A stretch of 64,000 nucleotides of DNA, taken from assembly GCA_932521025.1 (NCBI GenBank), contig OW051473.1, forward strand, positions 1,178,001-1,242,000, in the 5' to 3' direction. Of the stretch, positions 1 through 11,874 are shown piece by piece. The position numbers were made by a program, and so were the translations under genes. Each line of letters opens with the position of its first letter. The first letter of the stretch is position 1. Under the pieces are notes generated by a model that saw only the letters and a list, made by a program, of their open reading frames with translations, made no database searches and was not told where the DNA came from. This DNA comes from Oscheius onirici. Lineage: Eukaryota; Nematoda; Chromadorea; Rhabditida; Rhabditidae.

Positions 1-7
1 AACTCAC

Positions 8-774
8 CATTGGCCTCTTATAAGCTTGGAACTGCTCTTGAAGCTCATCAGTGTCTTGGGCCCTGGAAAATGTGTTTACTATCCGTTTTCACTTTTAGTT
101 CTATGTGGCCCACTACAGAGATAATAAATAAGGTTATGGGGTGAACAACGAGAGGTCTAGTTTACGAACGAAACCCTTCTTTTTGCAAATTTGTTAATTT
201 GAAGGTTGTCGACAATGCTGATTTCGATCAAATATGGATGGTAAAACGGCAAAAACTATTCTGAAGGACGGCAAAAACTATTCTCAGTGCGTAAGCCGCC
301 AAGAACCGGTGGTCAAGTTATGCAGGTATAAAAATTGATAGACATCTAATAGACTATAATTTAAAACTACCATTCTTAGTTTACTTCTGACATGTTTGAT
401 AAAGCAAATTGTTGACAGTTTTGAAATCAACGTTTTCTTTGAAAATATAGCAGACATAACTATTTCAGATTCCGTTTCGCTAGCTTCAGAGTTTCCGAAG
501 CAATTCTTATTTGGAAAACGTTGCAGTCAGAAAATTTCCGTGTCTGGTCCAAGAACTAGGAACACACTTTTCAACTTGGCGACAATTTTCTTAACTTTGT
601 AAACCCGATCAAAAAGCTGCATTCACAAAATGTTGTCACCGTAACCCGTCCACCGCGCCCCATTTGAATGTTTTCTTACCTCTTTCCAAATCCGAAGACA
701 TGTTGTCGAGGAGCAGCCAGGGCAACTGTGAAGAAAAGAGCGAAAAGAGCGAGAACAATACGTCCGAAGAACAT
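8..774 (-). CDS. nlp-6: NLP-6-like neuropeptide precursor, 3' end off the left edge
   Basis: Exon 1 (774-680) encodes a 20-residue hydrophobic signal peptide followed by APRQHVFGFGKR. That is a textbook amidation and dibasic-cleavage site giving a peptide ending VFGF-amide. C. elegans NLP-6 yields APKQMVFGF-amide, which is why I name it. The exon ends AG|GTAAGA and joins in frame to an exon at 62-8, restoring the second Arg codon and adding an acidic spacer that ends in YKRPM. A donor GTGAGT lies at 7-1, so more exons lie outside the window. The intron of about 620 bp is long for this region and could hide another exon. The product would be secreted from neurons or gut and processed into amidated signalling peptides. 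The peptide match is from memory of the family; the splice join is inferred. Confidence 0.6.
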
Positions 775-3700
775 TTTCCCTGAGAGTTTCTTTTCAAAAC
801 GTATAAAAACAAAAGAAGAAGATGGGACACATTGTGCCGAATGAGGCCATGTCGAGAGTGAAATGGAAGGCATTAGCGCATTTGTGCATAAAGAAATGGC
901 CAGGCCAGCATCCCGTGGTAGAATTTCGGAGAGAAGGAAAAGTAGGTAGTTTTGTAAAACGAAAAAAGCAGGCCCGCCCTTCCATAATGATGATACGAAT
1001 CAGTATGAGAAAGCTACATCTGACAGAATATGGTTGATACGACGCGATACGAATGGCCATCGGAAGTAATTGCCTTTGCTCATTCACGACAAATGAACAC
1101 AAAACAATATGTTTTATGGAATCGAATTATCTCTTCTAGTTTTGCAGTTCCTGGTTATAATTTTTGAAACAGGAGGAGGCAATAATAGAGCAGCTTGAGA
1201 ACGCATGAACCAAAATGATGGAGATGCACTCCAGGTTAACTGCCACGATTCTCTTTCAATAAAACGTTAAGGGGACCCGAAGTGTTTTTCGCACTTTTCA
1301 CGCCCTTGACTACGACAAAATGCGATTCTGAGGGTGACTGTTTCAGCGAAGTTTTATGCAGAATCGAGCTAGCACGTCCCTTTTTCGAAATAGTCCCATT
1401 TTCACTGTTTTAAAGTCCCCTTCCGGTTTAGCACTGTGGCGCCGTAGGCAACAAGTTAGAACCTGTTATTCATACGACGACAACTACGTTTTGATATCGC
1501 TAAAACATTTGGGAAGTTTGATTAATGTTGTAAGGGTACGACGCCGCCAGGCCGTGAAGTCGGCTGGTTATCTCATTAAAACATTCAGAAAACTAACCAG
1601 TTTTTACCAGTTAATTTTTTCCAAAACGTCCTTTTGTCATAGGTTTTTTGCACTTCACGCTACTTTTGTCAGTTTCAGAATATGGAGGCAAAATGATCTA
1701 TAGTAAAGAATTCAATGCAAAACCACTATCAACTGGGAGCGTACGACTTTAAAGCTACAGGTCGGAAAAGAACGGGGGCGAAGGAAAAGTAGGATTTTTG
1801 TAGAGAATGGTCTCAAGTTTGAGGCTATATTAAACTAGATTTTGTGAGAACATCAATCACAGACACAAGCGCCCACGGAGAATCGCTTTAACTTGTGATA
1901 ACCTTGGGATTTTCCCACGATCAGGATGAGAACAGGAGCCGAAGATTAGAAAAAGGTCCGCTTTTTGGAAGTCTTGTTCCTATAAGAGTAGCTAAGCAAC
2001 CTTGATAGAAAATTCCTTGGATGGCGGTCCCGGGCCGCACACTAAGGCATGGGCCTGGCAATAAGCTGGCAGAGGGATAGCTAGCTCCAATCTCGGAAAG
2101 CTGCTTGTGGAAAAACGAAAGTGCGAAGAAAAAGGAGTGCCAGTGGCTTGATTGGAGTGACGATTCCAATCTCGCCACTGGTTTCGAGTGAAGAAGGATG
2201 AGGTAACCCCTTCATAGGCAATCTGAGCATTCTGACGAGAGACAAGGGTCCGCCTCCGTCCTTCTCTCGAAACGCGCAACAAGGAACAATGGAAGTGAGA
2301 TGATACGTGTGTCTGGAGTCAAGCAGTCCCGCTCTACAAAGACATTTCCTGGAAGTTGTGGTTCTCGAAATCAAAAAATCTATAAGACACTGCTTTAGAG
2401 GAAACATAGCCAAAGTGCACTGATTATCAGCCTGCTTTTCAAAAGCCCGACGTCAAAATGAACAACAGCTGGTGTATAAGAAGCTTGTCAGTTTCTATTT
2501 AAAAAAAAGAGATTTGGAGAGCTACATGTTATTTCTTTTATGAGCAGTATATGTAATGAGACGATAACAATCATTGTATCATGTGGACATGTATTAAAAC
2601 TGATTCGATTCCCGCTATGACTCAAAAGGGTAGTGCTACAACTCGTTGCCCGCTCATGGAATTGCACTTTCATGTTTTCTGCATCCATATACTTTAACCT
2701 AGAAGGAATCCTCATAAACTTTCGAGGAAGAGAATTGCACTATTAGATTCGATGCAGCCCCTGATTGAGAAAGTCAAGCATATAACAACTTTTTTTCTAC
2801 AGAAGAATTGAAGGACGTAGAACAAAGACATGCTTTTTTAAGGCATATAACTTTAGTCCAAATTCGGATGTTTCGTTCCTGGCGACTGTTGTTAACGATG
2901 CACCGCTCTTATTCAGGAGCAGCAGGCCGTTACTTCCATTCCGCGTACAGAGAAAAAAATAGCTCTTTTTTAATTAACGCTTTTGTTTAACGATTCGTAA
3001 AACACTTTAACAACAGTTATGGTTACCATTTCTGTAATATTTTCACCAATCAACCCACCCTGTTCCCTGAGTAAATGTTCCCTAGAGTGTCTCGAAATTG
3101 CTGTCAGTATTGCCGGCAGTCTCCCAAAAATCATTCCAATCTGATGTTAAAAGCATGCTTTCAAGGAGCACTCAGGTTGGCTAATGGTCTGACGGATATT
3201 TGGGTTTTGACGCCATGCATTCCCTCTCTCTCTCTTCTCTTTCGCAAATATGGTGGATGCCCAAAATGGCCTCGAAATGGCCCAACAGAACCAACGCCGC
3301 TTCCGAATAACAAATGACGGGGAAACGAGGTGCGGAATGACTAATTCATAAGAGGAGACAGGACCCTTTTCCAGCACAAATCAATTTCTAAAACGATTGT
3401 CTGGAAGAGATCTGGAAGACAGGGGAAACTGCTAACCATATGGCTTGGTCTAAAAAGTTGGTCTAAAAATCAAGTATCTCTTAAACACAGGTGTAGTGTG
3501 CCCTACATAATACCTGACTCATAAAAACCACAAGAAAACGATCAGGTCAAGCACTTATATTAGATTTATCGAAGAATGGATTCAATTAGTAGCAAATGTA
3601 TCAAGCCTGCGGGTAATGTTAGGGTTACAAGATGAAAAAAACTTTAAATGTTTTCGGTTTTGAAAAAAGACAACTCGTTAATTATGGTTACATGCTTATG

Positions 3701-6002
3701 AGTTATAAGTTACTTACGTCACCGACAGCTAATATCAAAAAACATTCATTGAGTAAATGTGAAGCAAGTTAGCAAGCAGCAAGCTCACCGGCGAATTTTC
3801 CAAATAATGTGTTGAACGAACTAAGTTTTTCATGTTACTGACATCAATTAAACGTAAAGTTGTACTTACAGTTAGTATATGAAAAAAAACGGGAAAAAAG
3901 AGTAGTAAAATTTAGGGCACAAAAATAGACAAATATATAAAGTAAATTTGGTTTTTAAACAGTCCAGTCTTTTTGGCTTATGATGTGATTGTATCTCAGA
4001 AATAATGACAAGTGCTGCTTAATCATTAAAAACAAATTTTTAACTTGCTTCCAAAACCCAAGTTCGCACACCCTCGACACAATATTGGAGTACAGTAAAC
4101 AGAGTCCTGTATAAGGTTTCATAGCAACAGATAAGCCTGAACACTGAAATCTTTCAAAGCTCATATCTTGTTCTGTATTCTTTCTTTAAGATCACGTCAA
4201 CTGTCATTAGTTGCGTTTAGACGGAATGTCTATCCAAAAAAAAGAGGAACAATTAGCTCATGCCTGCTGACACCATTTTTCTTCACATTAATCTCAAGCT
4301 CAAATTGGACTCGTGCGATTGGAATGAGGCGAACAGCATTAGCAGAAGAGAGTGTTCTTCAAGCTGTGCTTGAAACCAGGTGGCAACAACGTGGACCGGA
4401 AAAGGTGTTGAGTAACCTGATATCTGGAGCAGATTGGAGATCAAATTCAGATCAAAAACAAGCACACAATGGTGATGTTGAGTTGTGAGTCAGATTTGAA
4501 GGATACGCGTTGTTATGTTACTCTCTGGAATCAGAGTGAGACTTTTTGTTCGATCTCTTTGCTACGCAACAACGAAAGGTCTGAAATATTTTTATTTAGA
4601 AGAGAGTTTCTTGCTCCTGTTATGCTATCCAGCAAAATCGACGGGTATTTCTATCAAGATCGTTGAGTTGAAAATGTAAACATTTTATTCCTTTTCTTTG
4701 CAGTTCAGATACGCTCTTGATCTGAAAATCAACTATTTTAGTATATATTAAGTAATCCTTTCATGGAGGTCAGTCGTCTGAAGAACCTAATCCTGTCAGA
4801 CAGTCTTATGATCTGGTTTTCAGTTCATACGTGTCCGTTTTCTACAAAAGGATTAGGTCTGTTTTCTTTTAGCAAGAGCATACTCGGGAGACTAATCCTA
4901 TCGCAGAAAAAGTAAAGGACAGTCTGTGTGGCACATTCGAGCCCCTTTTTTCTTGCATCACTGACGCTTTTCAATCGTATAAAAGAGGAACGGCAGAAAC
5001 AAAATTCTATCAAACACGCATCTGTTCCGTCATACATCAATTTGTGGTGAAAACAGACTTCTGCGTTTTAAAAGAACTTTTCAGTTTACCAAACTTATCT
5101 CATAGTCTGCAAAATTTCTTTCATTTTTAAGATAGTTTGATGTTTAACATCAAAAGAGCATATTCCCAACATAGAAATCAGCCAGGCAAGGTTTCCCGAA
5201 AACACAAGGGCAAGGTCAGGTCGGAAGCTACAAAGTAAAAGGACAGGTTTGCTTTAATGCCAGAGACTACATTGCTTAAAACAAAGTAGTATCCCGTTTG
5301 CAGTGTTTCGTGCGCGACAGCAGTGTGGTGCCCGGGCCAGTTTGGCCCCGTCGCCACTTATATTATTTGTCTTTTGTAGTTTTGACTCTGCACTTCTACT
5401 GTAAGTTGTCAGTGGGTGGGGCATTACGATTGAAGTTCACTTGAGCATTCTTTCAGCCGCAGGGCAGAATAGTTCCCGATTTACAAGTTTTATACTGCAG
5501 AACAGATGTACCACATTGGTTCAGACCATTTTCCAGTTCTGCCTCCGTTCAGCTTAGCATTCTTCCAAGCCCCCACAGATCATTTCGTCTCAAATGCTAA
5601 TCCAGGAGAGCAAACATATAGGCGGCAGTTCCGGCTATATTTTCAGCATCTTTTCAGAGTCCAAATCGTCAAAAAGGTATCTTCTGACTTCAAGGCAATG
5701 AGAGACTTAAATGTTCACAATTTGCCTGACCTATCGGCGCTTTTTATACTAGGTAGTACAATAGGATGTGGTCACATTTTCTGAAATTTCACAATTGCAG
5801 GAACTTGGCACTTGTATGGGTCATTTATTAATTTTCCTTTAAGTAAAACGCAACACAACGAAAAAACCTTTTTTAAAGTTAACAAACCGTAGTGTTACAT
5901 TAAAATCCAGACCAAAAAAACCAGAGGGGCATCATGAGGATTTCACTTGATTTGTCCTTTTTAGTCTCATCTAAAACGATATAAAATAACTCGTTTGCAG
6001 CA
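775..6002. other. Long stretch with no supported gene
   Basis: About 5.2 kb of AT-rich DNA. Open frames of 60-115 codons occur on both strands (for example 1356-1703, 2081-2413 minus, 4168-4488), but they overlap each other, lack nematode splice context and show no motif I recognise. The 1920-2420 part is noticeably richer in G+C and could be a decayed gene or a non-coding RNA. I cannot support either. Confidence 0.5.
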
Positions 6003-6390
6003 ATGAACTTTGTCAATCAAGCCTTTGCCTCCCAAGATACTGAAATACTGGAACAGCTACTTCTTTTTGAAAGACAAGAAGAGCTGCTGCTTCAGCTCAT
6101 GACCCTCATTGAAAACGGAGGTGAGGACAAAAATGATAACGCTGAGGAAGAGGATGAAGATTTCGAAGATGATGAGTACTACGACTGCCCGGAAAGCTTC
6201 ACTGAACTGGATAGAATGGTCCCCAATGGAGAAGAGCTGTTTGTTTTTGTACCGAAGAAGCAAAAAAACAAATTTTAGTGAAGACTGGCGCGAACTGCTC
6301 AATCTTGAAGAGTATGAGGATGCTCCCGAAAATGTTCAGGAGCTTCTGGAAGTGGTACTCGGAGAACAGCGTCGTCTCCCTGTTAAGTAA
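6003..6390 (+). CDS. Small acidic protein of unknown function (115 aa)
   Basis: Two exons, 6003-6238 and 6279-6390, flank a 40-nt intron (GTTTGTTT...ATTTTAG). Read without splicing the frame stops at once. Spliced, CT joins TG to give Leu and the frame runs to a stop at 6390. The start lies two bases behind a TTTGCAG acceptor, suggesting trans-splicing or a 5' UTR intron. The protein begins with an amphipathic leucine/glutamate stretch, has a strongly acidic centre (EEEDEDFEDDEYYDCPE) and a leucine-rich C-terminal part (ELLNLEEYEDAPENVQELL). No domain is recognised. The next gene, 438 bp downstream on the same strand, is also small and acidic. Confidence 0.6.
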
Positions 6391-6828
6391 TCAAAGAGAT
6401 ATTCAAAGTGTCATCTTGCAGTTTTCGTACGTGCTTTGTGATTATGAATGAAGGTCTCCTGTTGCAGCAAAAATGTTGGAAAATCATTAGCTAAGAGTTT
6501 TGAAAATTAGATAAAAATACACGACACGAAAAATATTTGGGGTTGAATCGAGAACATTCGGTATATGCTTGGATTTTAGCAGTTCGGACGTATGAAATCA
6601 ATTGCCTAATGTAGAGCACCTGGAGTGGATTCTGACTTGAAAATCTTCTGATCAGCGATTGACCCAAACATTTTTCGCAGGCCCCGTGGTAGCTGCCAAA
6701 ATGTATGTTTGAACTGAAAAGCACACGATATATCGATTTTCAATGATGGCCGACACTGCGCCCGTCTACAGCCACATTTTTTTTTTCGTTTTCATTGGTC
6801 TTGATCCGTCTTCACAGTTTTTTTAGGA

Positions 6829-7098
6829 ATGGATCCAGGACGATTCGGCTGGTTCAATGTCGAAAACGATGAGCAATATGCCGAAAACATTGAAATCAAT
6901 CAACAGCTTCTCAAAAAGTAAGAAAAGCCACGTGTATAATGACAGGTTTTTAGATTTTTCGGGAGCCAGCGATTTGTTATCGAGCTCAGTGATGAAGAAA
7001 TAGAAGATTACTGCCAACTTCAGCAAAATCCAGTCGTTCAACCTCCTGCTATTTTCCCACACGCTCTTGAGACCTGGAACTGTCGGGCACAGGGGTAA
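6829..7098 (+). CDS. Small acidic protein of unknown function (77 aa)
   Basis: Exon 1 (6829-6917) starts MDPGRFGWFNVENDEQ. It is joined across a 36-nt intron (GTAAGAAA...GTTTTTAG) to exon 2 (6954-7098), which ends in TAA. The Lys codon split by the intron is restored exactly. The ATG follows a polypyrimidine acceptor (TTTTTTTTAG) by two bases, as in trans-spliced nematode messages. Composition is acidic (about 14 Glu/Asp) with one SDEEIEDY patch that could be a CK2 site. No signal peptide, membrane segment or known domain is visible. It may be distantly related to the gene at 6003, but I see only compositional likeness. Confidence 0.55.
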
Positions 7099-7239
7099 AC
7101 ATGTATTATTCACTGTCCTGATTGTTATGGAATGGTAGCAAATATACACTTTGCTTCGTTACGTTTTGTATAATGAAGAACCTACCAGCAGTCTACGACG
7201 GCATTCTGACGCCTGCGGCGCTCAAATAGATAATCTGCC

Positions 7240-7375
7240 TAAGTTCTGAATTCCCATCCAACTCAATCTTTGACAAACCCTATCTTCGCTGAATTAACTC
7301 TTTACCACTCCAAGTTTAAAAGTGACTTTAATCTTGACAATTTCTGAATCTTGACAAACAAACAGAGTGCACCGC
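7240..7375 (+). repeat. Dispersed repeat, copy 1
   Basis: The segment from TTCCCATCCAACTCAATC through CTTTACCACTCCAAGTTT to AAACAGAGTGCACC recurs at 39297-39470 in the same orientation and at 46688-46864 inverted, each with scattered differences. No coding capacity; probably a short non-autonomous interspersed element. Confidence 0.65.
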
Positions 7376-8088
7376 AAACCCGGGTATCTCGGCATAAAAT
7401 CCCTTGCACGTTAATGTGGCAATAGAGTAGAGACAAACGGAAAGACATAGACCGTTGCGCTTTAGAGCAAGAGAGATAAAAAGGCAGTACCAAAGCGCAT
7501 TTTGAAACCTTAATAACTTTCGTCTGACCTAATTTGTAACCTTGCCTCATACTCAATTGAATTATATATACTCTCAGCGACTTTCTATTTCTGTACCAAG
7601 CTTAACGAAATCAACATACAGTAACGACAAAACACCGTTTTATCCAAAATGGCTTATTCAATTAAGCCGGGGACGACCATGGGAGCCATGGCAACACAAG
7701 ATTCGAGCTGAATTGGACAAGTAAAAACTTGTGTACTAAGTTACCATGCAATTTTAATCCAATGTTTCTTTCTGAAATATGCTGGAGACAGAATACCTTG
7801 TTTTGGTTTCTATCAAAAAGCGTATCAAAAACAAAATATCGAAGTACAAAAAAAGCATTTTATCAAAAATAGTTTCCGAGGGTCGCTGACGAAAGCAGTA
7901 GTATCAGTAAGGTTTCATCTTCATACAACTTCATTTTACGCTCTGTATGACTACGGAAAAATCTTGAATTGAAACAAACTAAAAATTTGAGAGTTTTGCA
8001 TCACTCAATACTTCTCGCTGAATAAGCATTGTGGAATGGGCTTTTTTTTTAATTTTTAACGGTAACTAGCTCTAGTTTTAACAGTATA

Positions 8089-8211
8089 CAAGGTTGGCAA
8101 CGCCCTTCCAGGGCTAAAGTAGAAGTTCATGACTTCGCTCTGTCACGAAACCCCAGTAGTGATTTCCCTTTCATTCCTCCTTTCTTACTCTCCTCCAGTC
8201 ACTCTCCCTGA
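8089..8211 (+). repeat. Arm of a long-range inverted repeat
   Basis: CAAGGTTGGCAACGCCCTTC and the following CCTCCTTTCTTACTCTCC block reappear as the reverse complement at 20838-20929, about 12.7 kb away, with a short length difference in the middle. The two copies are about 90 bp of clear match. Confidence 0.7.
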
Positions 8212-8385
8212 CCCTCCAAAGAAACTACCGCAATTGTACTTGAACCCGCTCCCTCCCAAGCCTAATTTCAAAATATATAACCTGAGCGGGTCGCCCGGCA
8301 CATTCCTATAGTGAGAGTCCTACTGTCCATTCCCTTCTTCCCCTGTCACTCTGCTCCAGCCACCCCTGTCCCTCCAAAGAAACTA

Positions 8386-9210
8386 TCAGGTGTGTGCATA
8401 ATTTTTAGGAAAAATGTTATATTTTTGGAATAACTTTTTGTAGGATGCAAGAAAGTAGCTGTTTCAAAAAAGAAAAAATTGGTGTGAGCAAGTTCTATCC
8501 GATGGTGTATATATCGGTTAGGTTTAGAATTAGAATATTTGAGTTTTAGCTGAAGCAAATTTTTTTTTCTTTGAAGTAGAGCTGTTTAGCGCACATCCCG
8601 GCCAATTTTCACAGAACGTCTAATTACAAACTTGAAGGTCTTGATGAAAAACATTGATAGCCGCGACCCGATTTTCCAGAAATTTTTTCTCGCTGAGATA
8701 TAAAGGGTCCAATTTACGAAAGTGACCAAATTCAGGCAGTTGCACAGCTCTAACGGGTTCGAATTGGACATATCGGCCGATGCACCTTGAAAGAGCTCAA
8801 TCTGGGCTACAAAATCCTGTATGGAACAAAGGGGGCCCAATGAAAAGTTTTCGAGAAACTCGCCTCTGAAGTTCAGGTGGTTCAACTCATGATGTTCAAC
8901 TCATGATATCATGGTAAATTTTCCAAAAGTGGTTTTCAAAAAGTGGTCCAATCGATCGAAAACAATATGATAAGTCTCAGAAGAGCCTAAAACACTCAGA
9001 ACGCAAAAAAACCACTTTTGGAAACTTTTATTTTGACACATTGGCCGGGATGTGCGCTAAACAGCTCTAATTCAAAGAAAAAAAAATTGATTCAGCTAAA
9101 ACTCAAATATTCTAATTCTAAACCTAACCGATATATACACCATCGGATAGACCTTACAAAAAATTATTCCAAAAATACAACCTTTTTCCTAAAAATTGTG
9201 CACACACCTT
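8386..9210. mobile_element. Foldback/MITE-like element with long terminal inverted repeats and TA flanks
   Basis: The left arm (8386 to about 8610) and right arm (about 9040-9210) are inverted copies. The ends read TCAGGTGTGTGCA and, from the other side, AAGGTGTGTGCA, and both are flanked by TA. Shared internal blocks include TAGAGCTGTTTAGCGCACAT and CGATATATACACCATCGG in opposite orientations. The centre (8610-9040) holds a second short inverted pair (CCAAAAGTGG/CCACTTTTGG). The left arm is about 50 bp longer than the right. No transposase is encoded, so this is a non-autonomous element. TA target duplication and GGTGTGTGCA ends point to the Tc1/mariner group by inference. Confidence 0.75.
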
Positions 9211-9369
9211 TATTATTTTGTCCTTTCCTTATCTTGTTCACTATGTGGCAATATTGAGAAACTCTAGTTGTTTCGCTTTCTGCGTGTGAGAATCGTCAAG
9301 TTTGTTAGGCGCTACGTACTCTCACCGATAATATTATTAACAGCAGCAGGCACAACACGGGTTTGAAAC

Positions 9370-9530
9370 AAAGGTTCGAGAGGGCGATACGTTAGCGGAC
9401 CTGTGTATCGTTTTGTTCCCTGGATAACGTTGCCGGACCGTTCATTCGGAAGGTCAAATTTGAAGCTTTTGGTTTCACAATGGCTTTCGAATCACAGAGC
9501 GAAATATTCAAAACAAAAAGTAATTCAAAA
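9370..9530 (-). repeat. Inverted partial copy of a kinase-gene exon
   Basis: On the minus strand this encodes AIVKPKASNLTFRMNGPAT, which matches AIVKPKTSNLISRMNEPAT encoded on the plus strand at about 9893-9950 within the neighbouring kinase-like gene. The match continues at DNA level into CGCCCTCTCGA. An inverted duplication of about 130 bp lies only about 350 bp from its source, and it breaks into the region where a kinase start exon would be expected. Confidence 0.7.
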
Positions 9531-9599
9531 CAACGAAAACAACAATTTACATAGTATATATAGACGCGAGAAAACACAGAAGTATAGTTTGCCAAACCT

Positions 9600-11512
9600 T
9601 GGAGAAAAAAAAGTCGAGCTTGCTCCATCTTCTGCCTCTGCCGCTGCTGCTTCTACGTCTGCCGTTTCTGCCGCTGCTGTCGCTGCAACTGCTTCTTCTA
9701 CTACATCTGTGCCCTTGAAGTCACGGAGTCCTACAAAAGTAGGAAAATCACATCTTCTTCTTCCGGCAGTGTTATTATCAAACCATGCCTTCTGTAAGCT
9801 TTGCCCTATTTAGTGTAACCACATGTTTTCAGAAACATTCGCCGAAGCCAAGTCCGAAAAACTCGAACAAGCGCTGTGAATCGAATGCCAGCGCCATTGT
9901 GAAGCCAAAAACTTCAAATCTGATTTCCCGAATGAATGAACCAGCCACGACGAAGACTGTTATCCCTGGACCAAAAGGATACACAGCTACGCTAGCCTGT
10001 CGCCCTCTCGAGCCGAGCAAAATTTCCACGGTCCCAAAACGAGCCAGCGTTGTAGCAACCCCGAGTGTTGTACCTTCTGCTGTCAATGATCGTCCAATTG
10101 AGCAGAAGAAGACTTCAAAGACGGGAAAACTGGATAAGCCGGCGAATTCTCAGTCGGTTCTGAAGACAAGCGGCATAGCCCAGACAAAGAGGATCAAAAA
10201 GTTGGTTTATTCCCCTAAGTAACACAATCCATTTTCAGGAGTACGCCATGAAGACGGAAGAAATTCGTGGAGAGAAGCGAATGCTTCGTCTGAAGGTAGA
10301 AGTGGCCTGTCTCATAGCCTGCAACGGCGCGAAGCACAAGACGCACTTCGTGGAAATCATCGATCGAGGAAAGACGGACAAGTTCAAGTTCTTCGTGATG
10401 ACCGAAGTCGGCCAGTCGCTTGATGACTATCGCAGAAAGTGTCGTCAGGAGTTTAGTATTTCAACGGCATACCAGATAGCTGTCCAGGTTTGAAATGTTT
10501 TCTATGCCAAAACTTCAAAATCTTCTACTTTTTGGCGTTTGCTCCAGTGTCTTTCTTGCTCAACATAGGTCTAAAAAATAGATATAGTATGATCAAAAAT
10601 CGAGATACGATTCATTACAGTATCCATATTTTCAAAGTAGCGGATCTGAAAGATCTGCCGTCTTTTTGTTTTCCAGTAACAAAACAGGTTGTCACTACTT
10701 AGGAAGTTTAAAAGTTGTCACTGAACATCAAAAAATATGCCAAAAAACTTATAGACACTCGAATTTTCAGACTCGAATCGCTCAGCGATTTCCACGCAAC
10801 TGGCTGGATTCACCATGACATCAAGCCGCAGAACTTTGCTTTCGGCCTCACTGAAAAATCGTCAATTGTCTATCTTCTTGACTTTGGTATTTCTACTTTT
10901 AAATTCTTCACAGTAGATGGTTTAGGTATCACCAAGCACATCTTTGACACGAATGGCAATGTGAAGACTCCTCACTCTAGAGTCAAGTTCCTTGGAACGA
11001 TCCGCTTTGCCGCTCGCGCCTGCCATCATTGCATCGAGCAGGGACGCAAAGATGACCTTGAAATGTGGATCTTCATGATCTTCGACGTCTTTGACAGCTC
11101 TCGTGGACTTCCATAAAAGAAGGAGAAAGATAAGGCCCAGTTTGCTATCCAGAAGGAGCGATTCTTTGCCGACAAGAACTGGTTCAAGATATACTACGAC
11201 GACAATCCTCCTCTACGTGCTCTGACTCCGATTTTAGAACACATCGATGAGCTGAACTACTACGACAAGCCGAACTATGAAGTCATAAAGGATCTTCTGA
11301 AAATTACGGCTGAACATAACAAGATCAATCTTAAGCAGCCTTTGGATTGGAACGTCGAGAACAAATCAGAGTTGACGGTGCAAAACACTCCAGCTGAAAG
11401 TGATGGTAACAAGCAAGAAGGCAGCGATAGCAGTGAAGACGACCACGGCCCCTTCTACAAGGCTCTTCCTAAGAAGAACAAAAAGAAGATTAGCTGCCTG
11501 AAGAAGATCTAA
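9600..11512 (+). pseudogene. Tau-tubulin/casein-kinase-1-like kinase, probably decayed
   Basis: Coding blocks are an Ala/Ser-rich segment ending at 9738, a basic linker exon (9833 to about 10207), an N-lobe exon starting EYAMKTEEIRGEKRMLRLKV with the VAIK-type lysine (to 10491), and a C-lobe from about 10770. The C-lobe has HHDIKPQN for the usual HRDxKPxN and, after removing a 39-nt intron, LLDFGITKHIFD. RKDDLEMW matches the nematode TTBK-like families. Against function: no Gly-rich loop precedes the lysine, no in-frame ATG lies before the first block, the exon-3 donor phase does not fit the next acceptor, and TAA at 11114-11116 sits where LPW is expected. After it the frame continues to 11512 with a Lys-rich tail. 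An AATAAA follows at 11535. Confidence 0.65.
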
Positions 11513-11874
11513 GCAGGCTGCCGACAAGTACGTAAATAAACTGGTATCGGGTCTTGTATTTCTTAGCTATGTTTTCAGTTCTTCGTGCTAAAAATCTTTA
11601 TCAACTCATCAGGTCTGAAAACAGTCCATCTTCTTAAGTAAATTTCTATATCTTGCAGATGTGGGAATCTTGCTACTCGAACAATAAGTTTTTCACCGTT
11701 TCGACACAAAAACTGAACACTTTTAAACTTGCCTCTTACATGAGAGGCAAAAACGTTGAGGAACACCTATGTCTCTTTTTTTGCAGGTGCCGCAGAGTTA
11801 ATTTCTTTGTAATTTTCATAACGTGATTGCAATTTAAACATTACAGTTTATTAACTTCATTTAATGGAAAAATG
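11513..11874. other. Convergent intergenic region
   Basis: Lies between the 3' ends of the kinase-like gene and the minus-strand membrane-protein gene. It contains AATAAA at 11535-11540 for the plus-strand gene. Nothing else is seen. Confidence 0.5.

Noticed and set aside
1921-2413. Overlapping minus-strand open frames of 85-110 codons in a G+C-richer patch
   Set aside because: Three frames are open at once, none has splice context or recognisable residues, and the starts use non-ATG codons. Likely compositional.
4168-4488. 106-codon plus-strand frame ending GADWRSNSDQKQAHNGDVEL
   Set aside because: No signal peptide, motif, acceptor upstream or plausible partner exon.
8586-8885. 99-codon frame inside the foldback element as a transposase
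   Set aside because: Too short, no DDE/D signature, and it overlaps the terminal arm.
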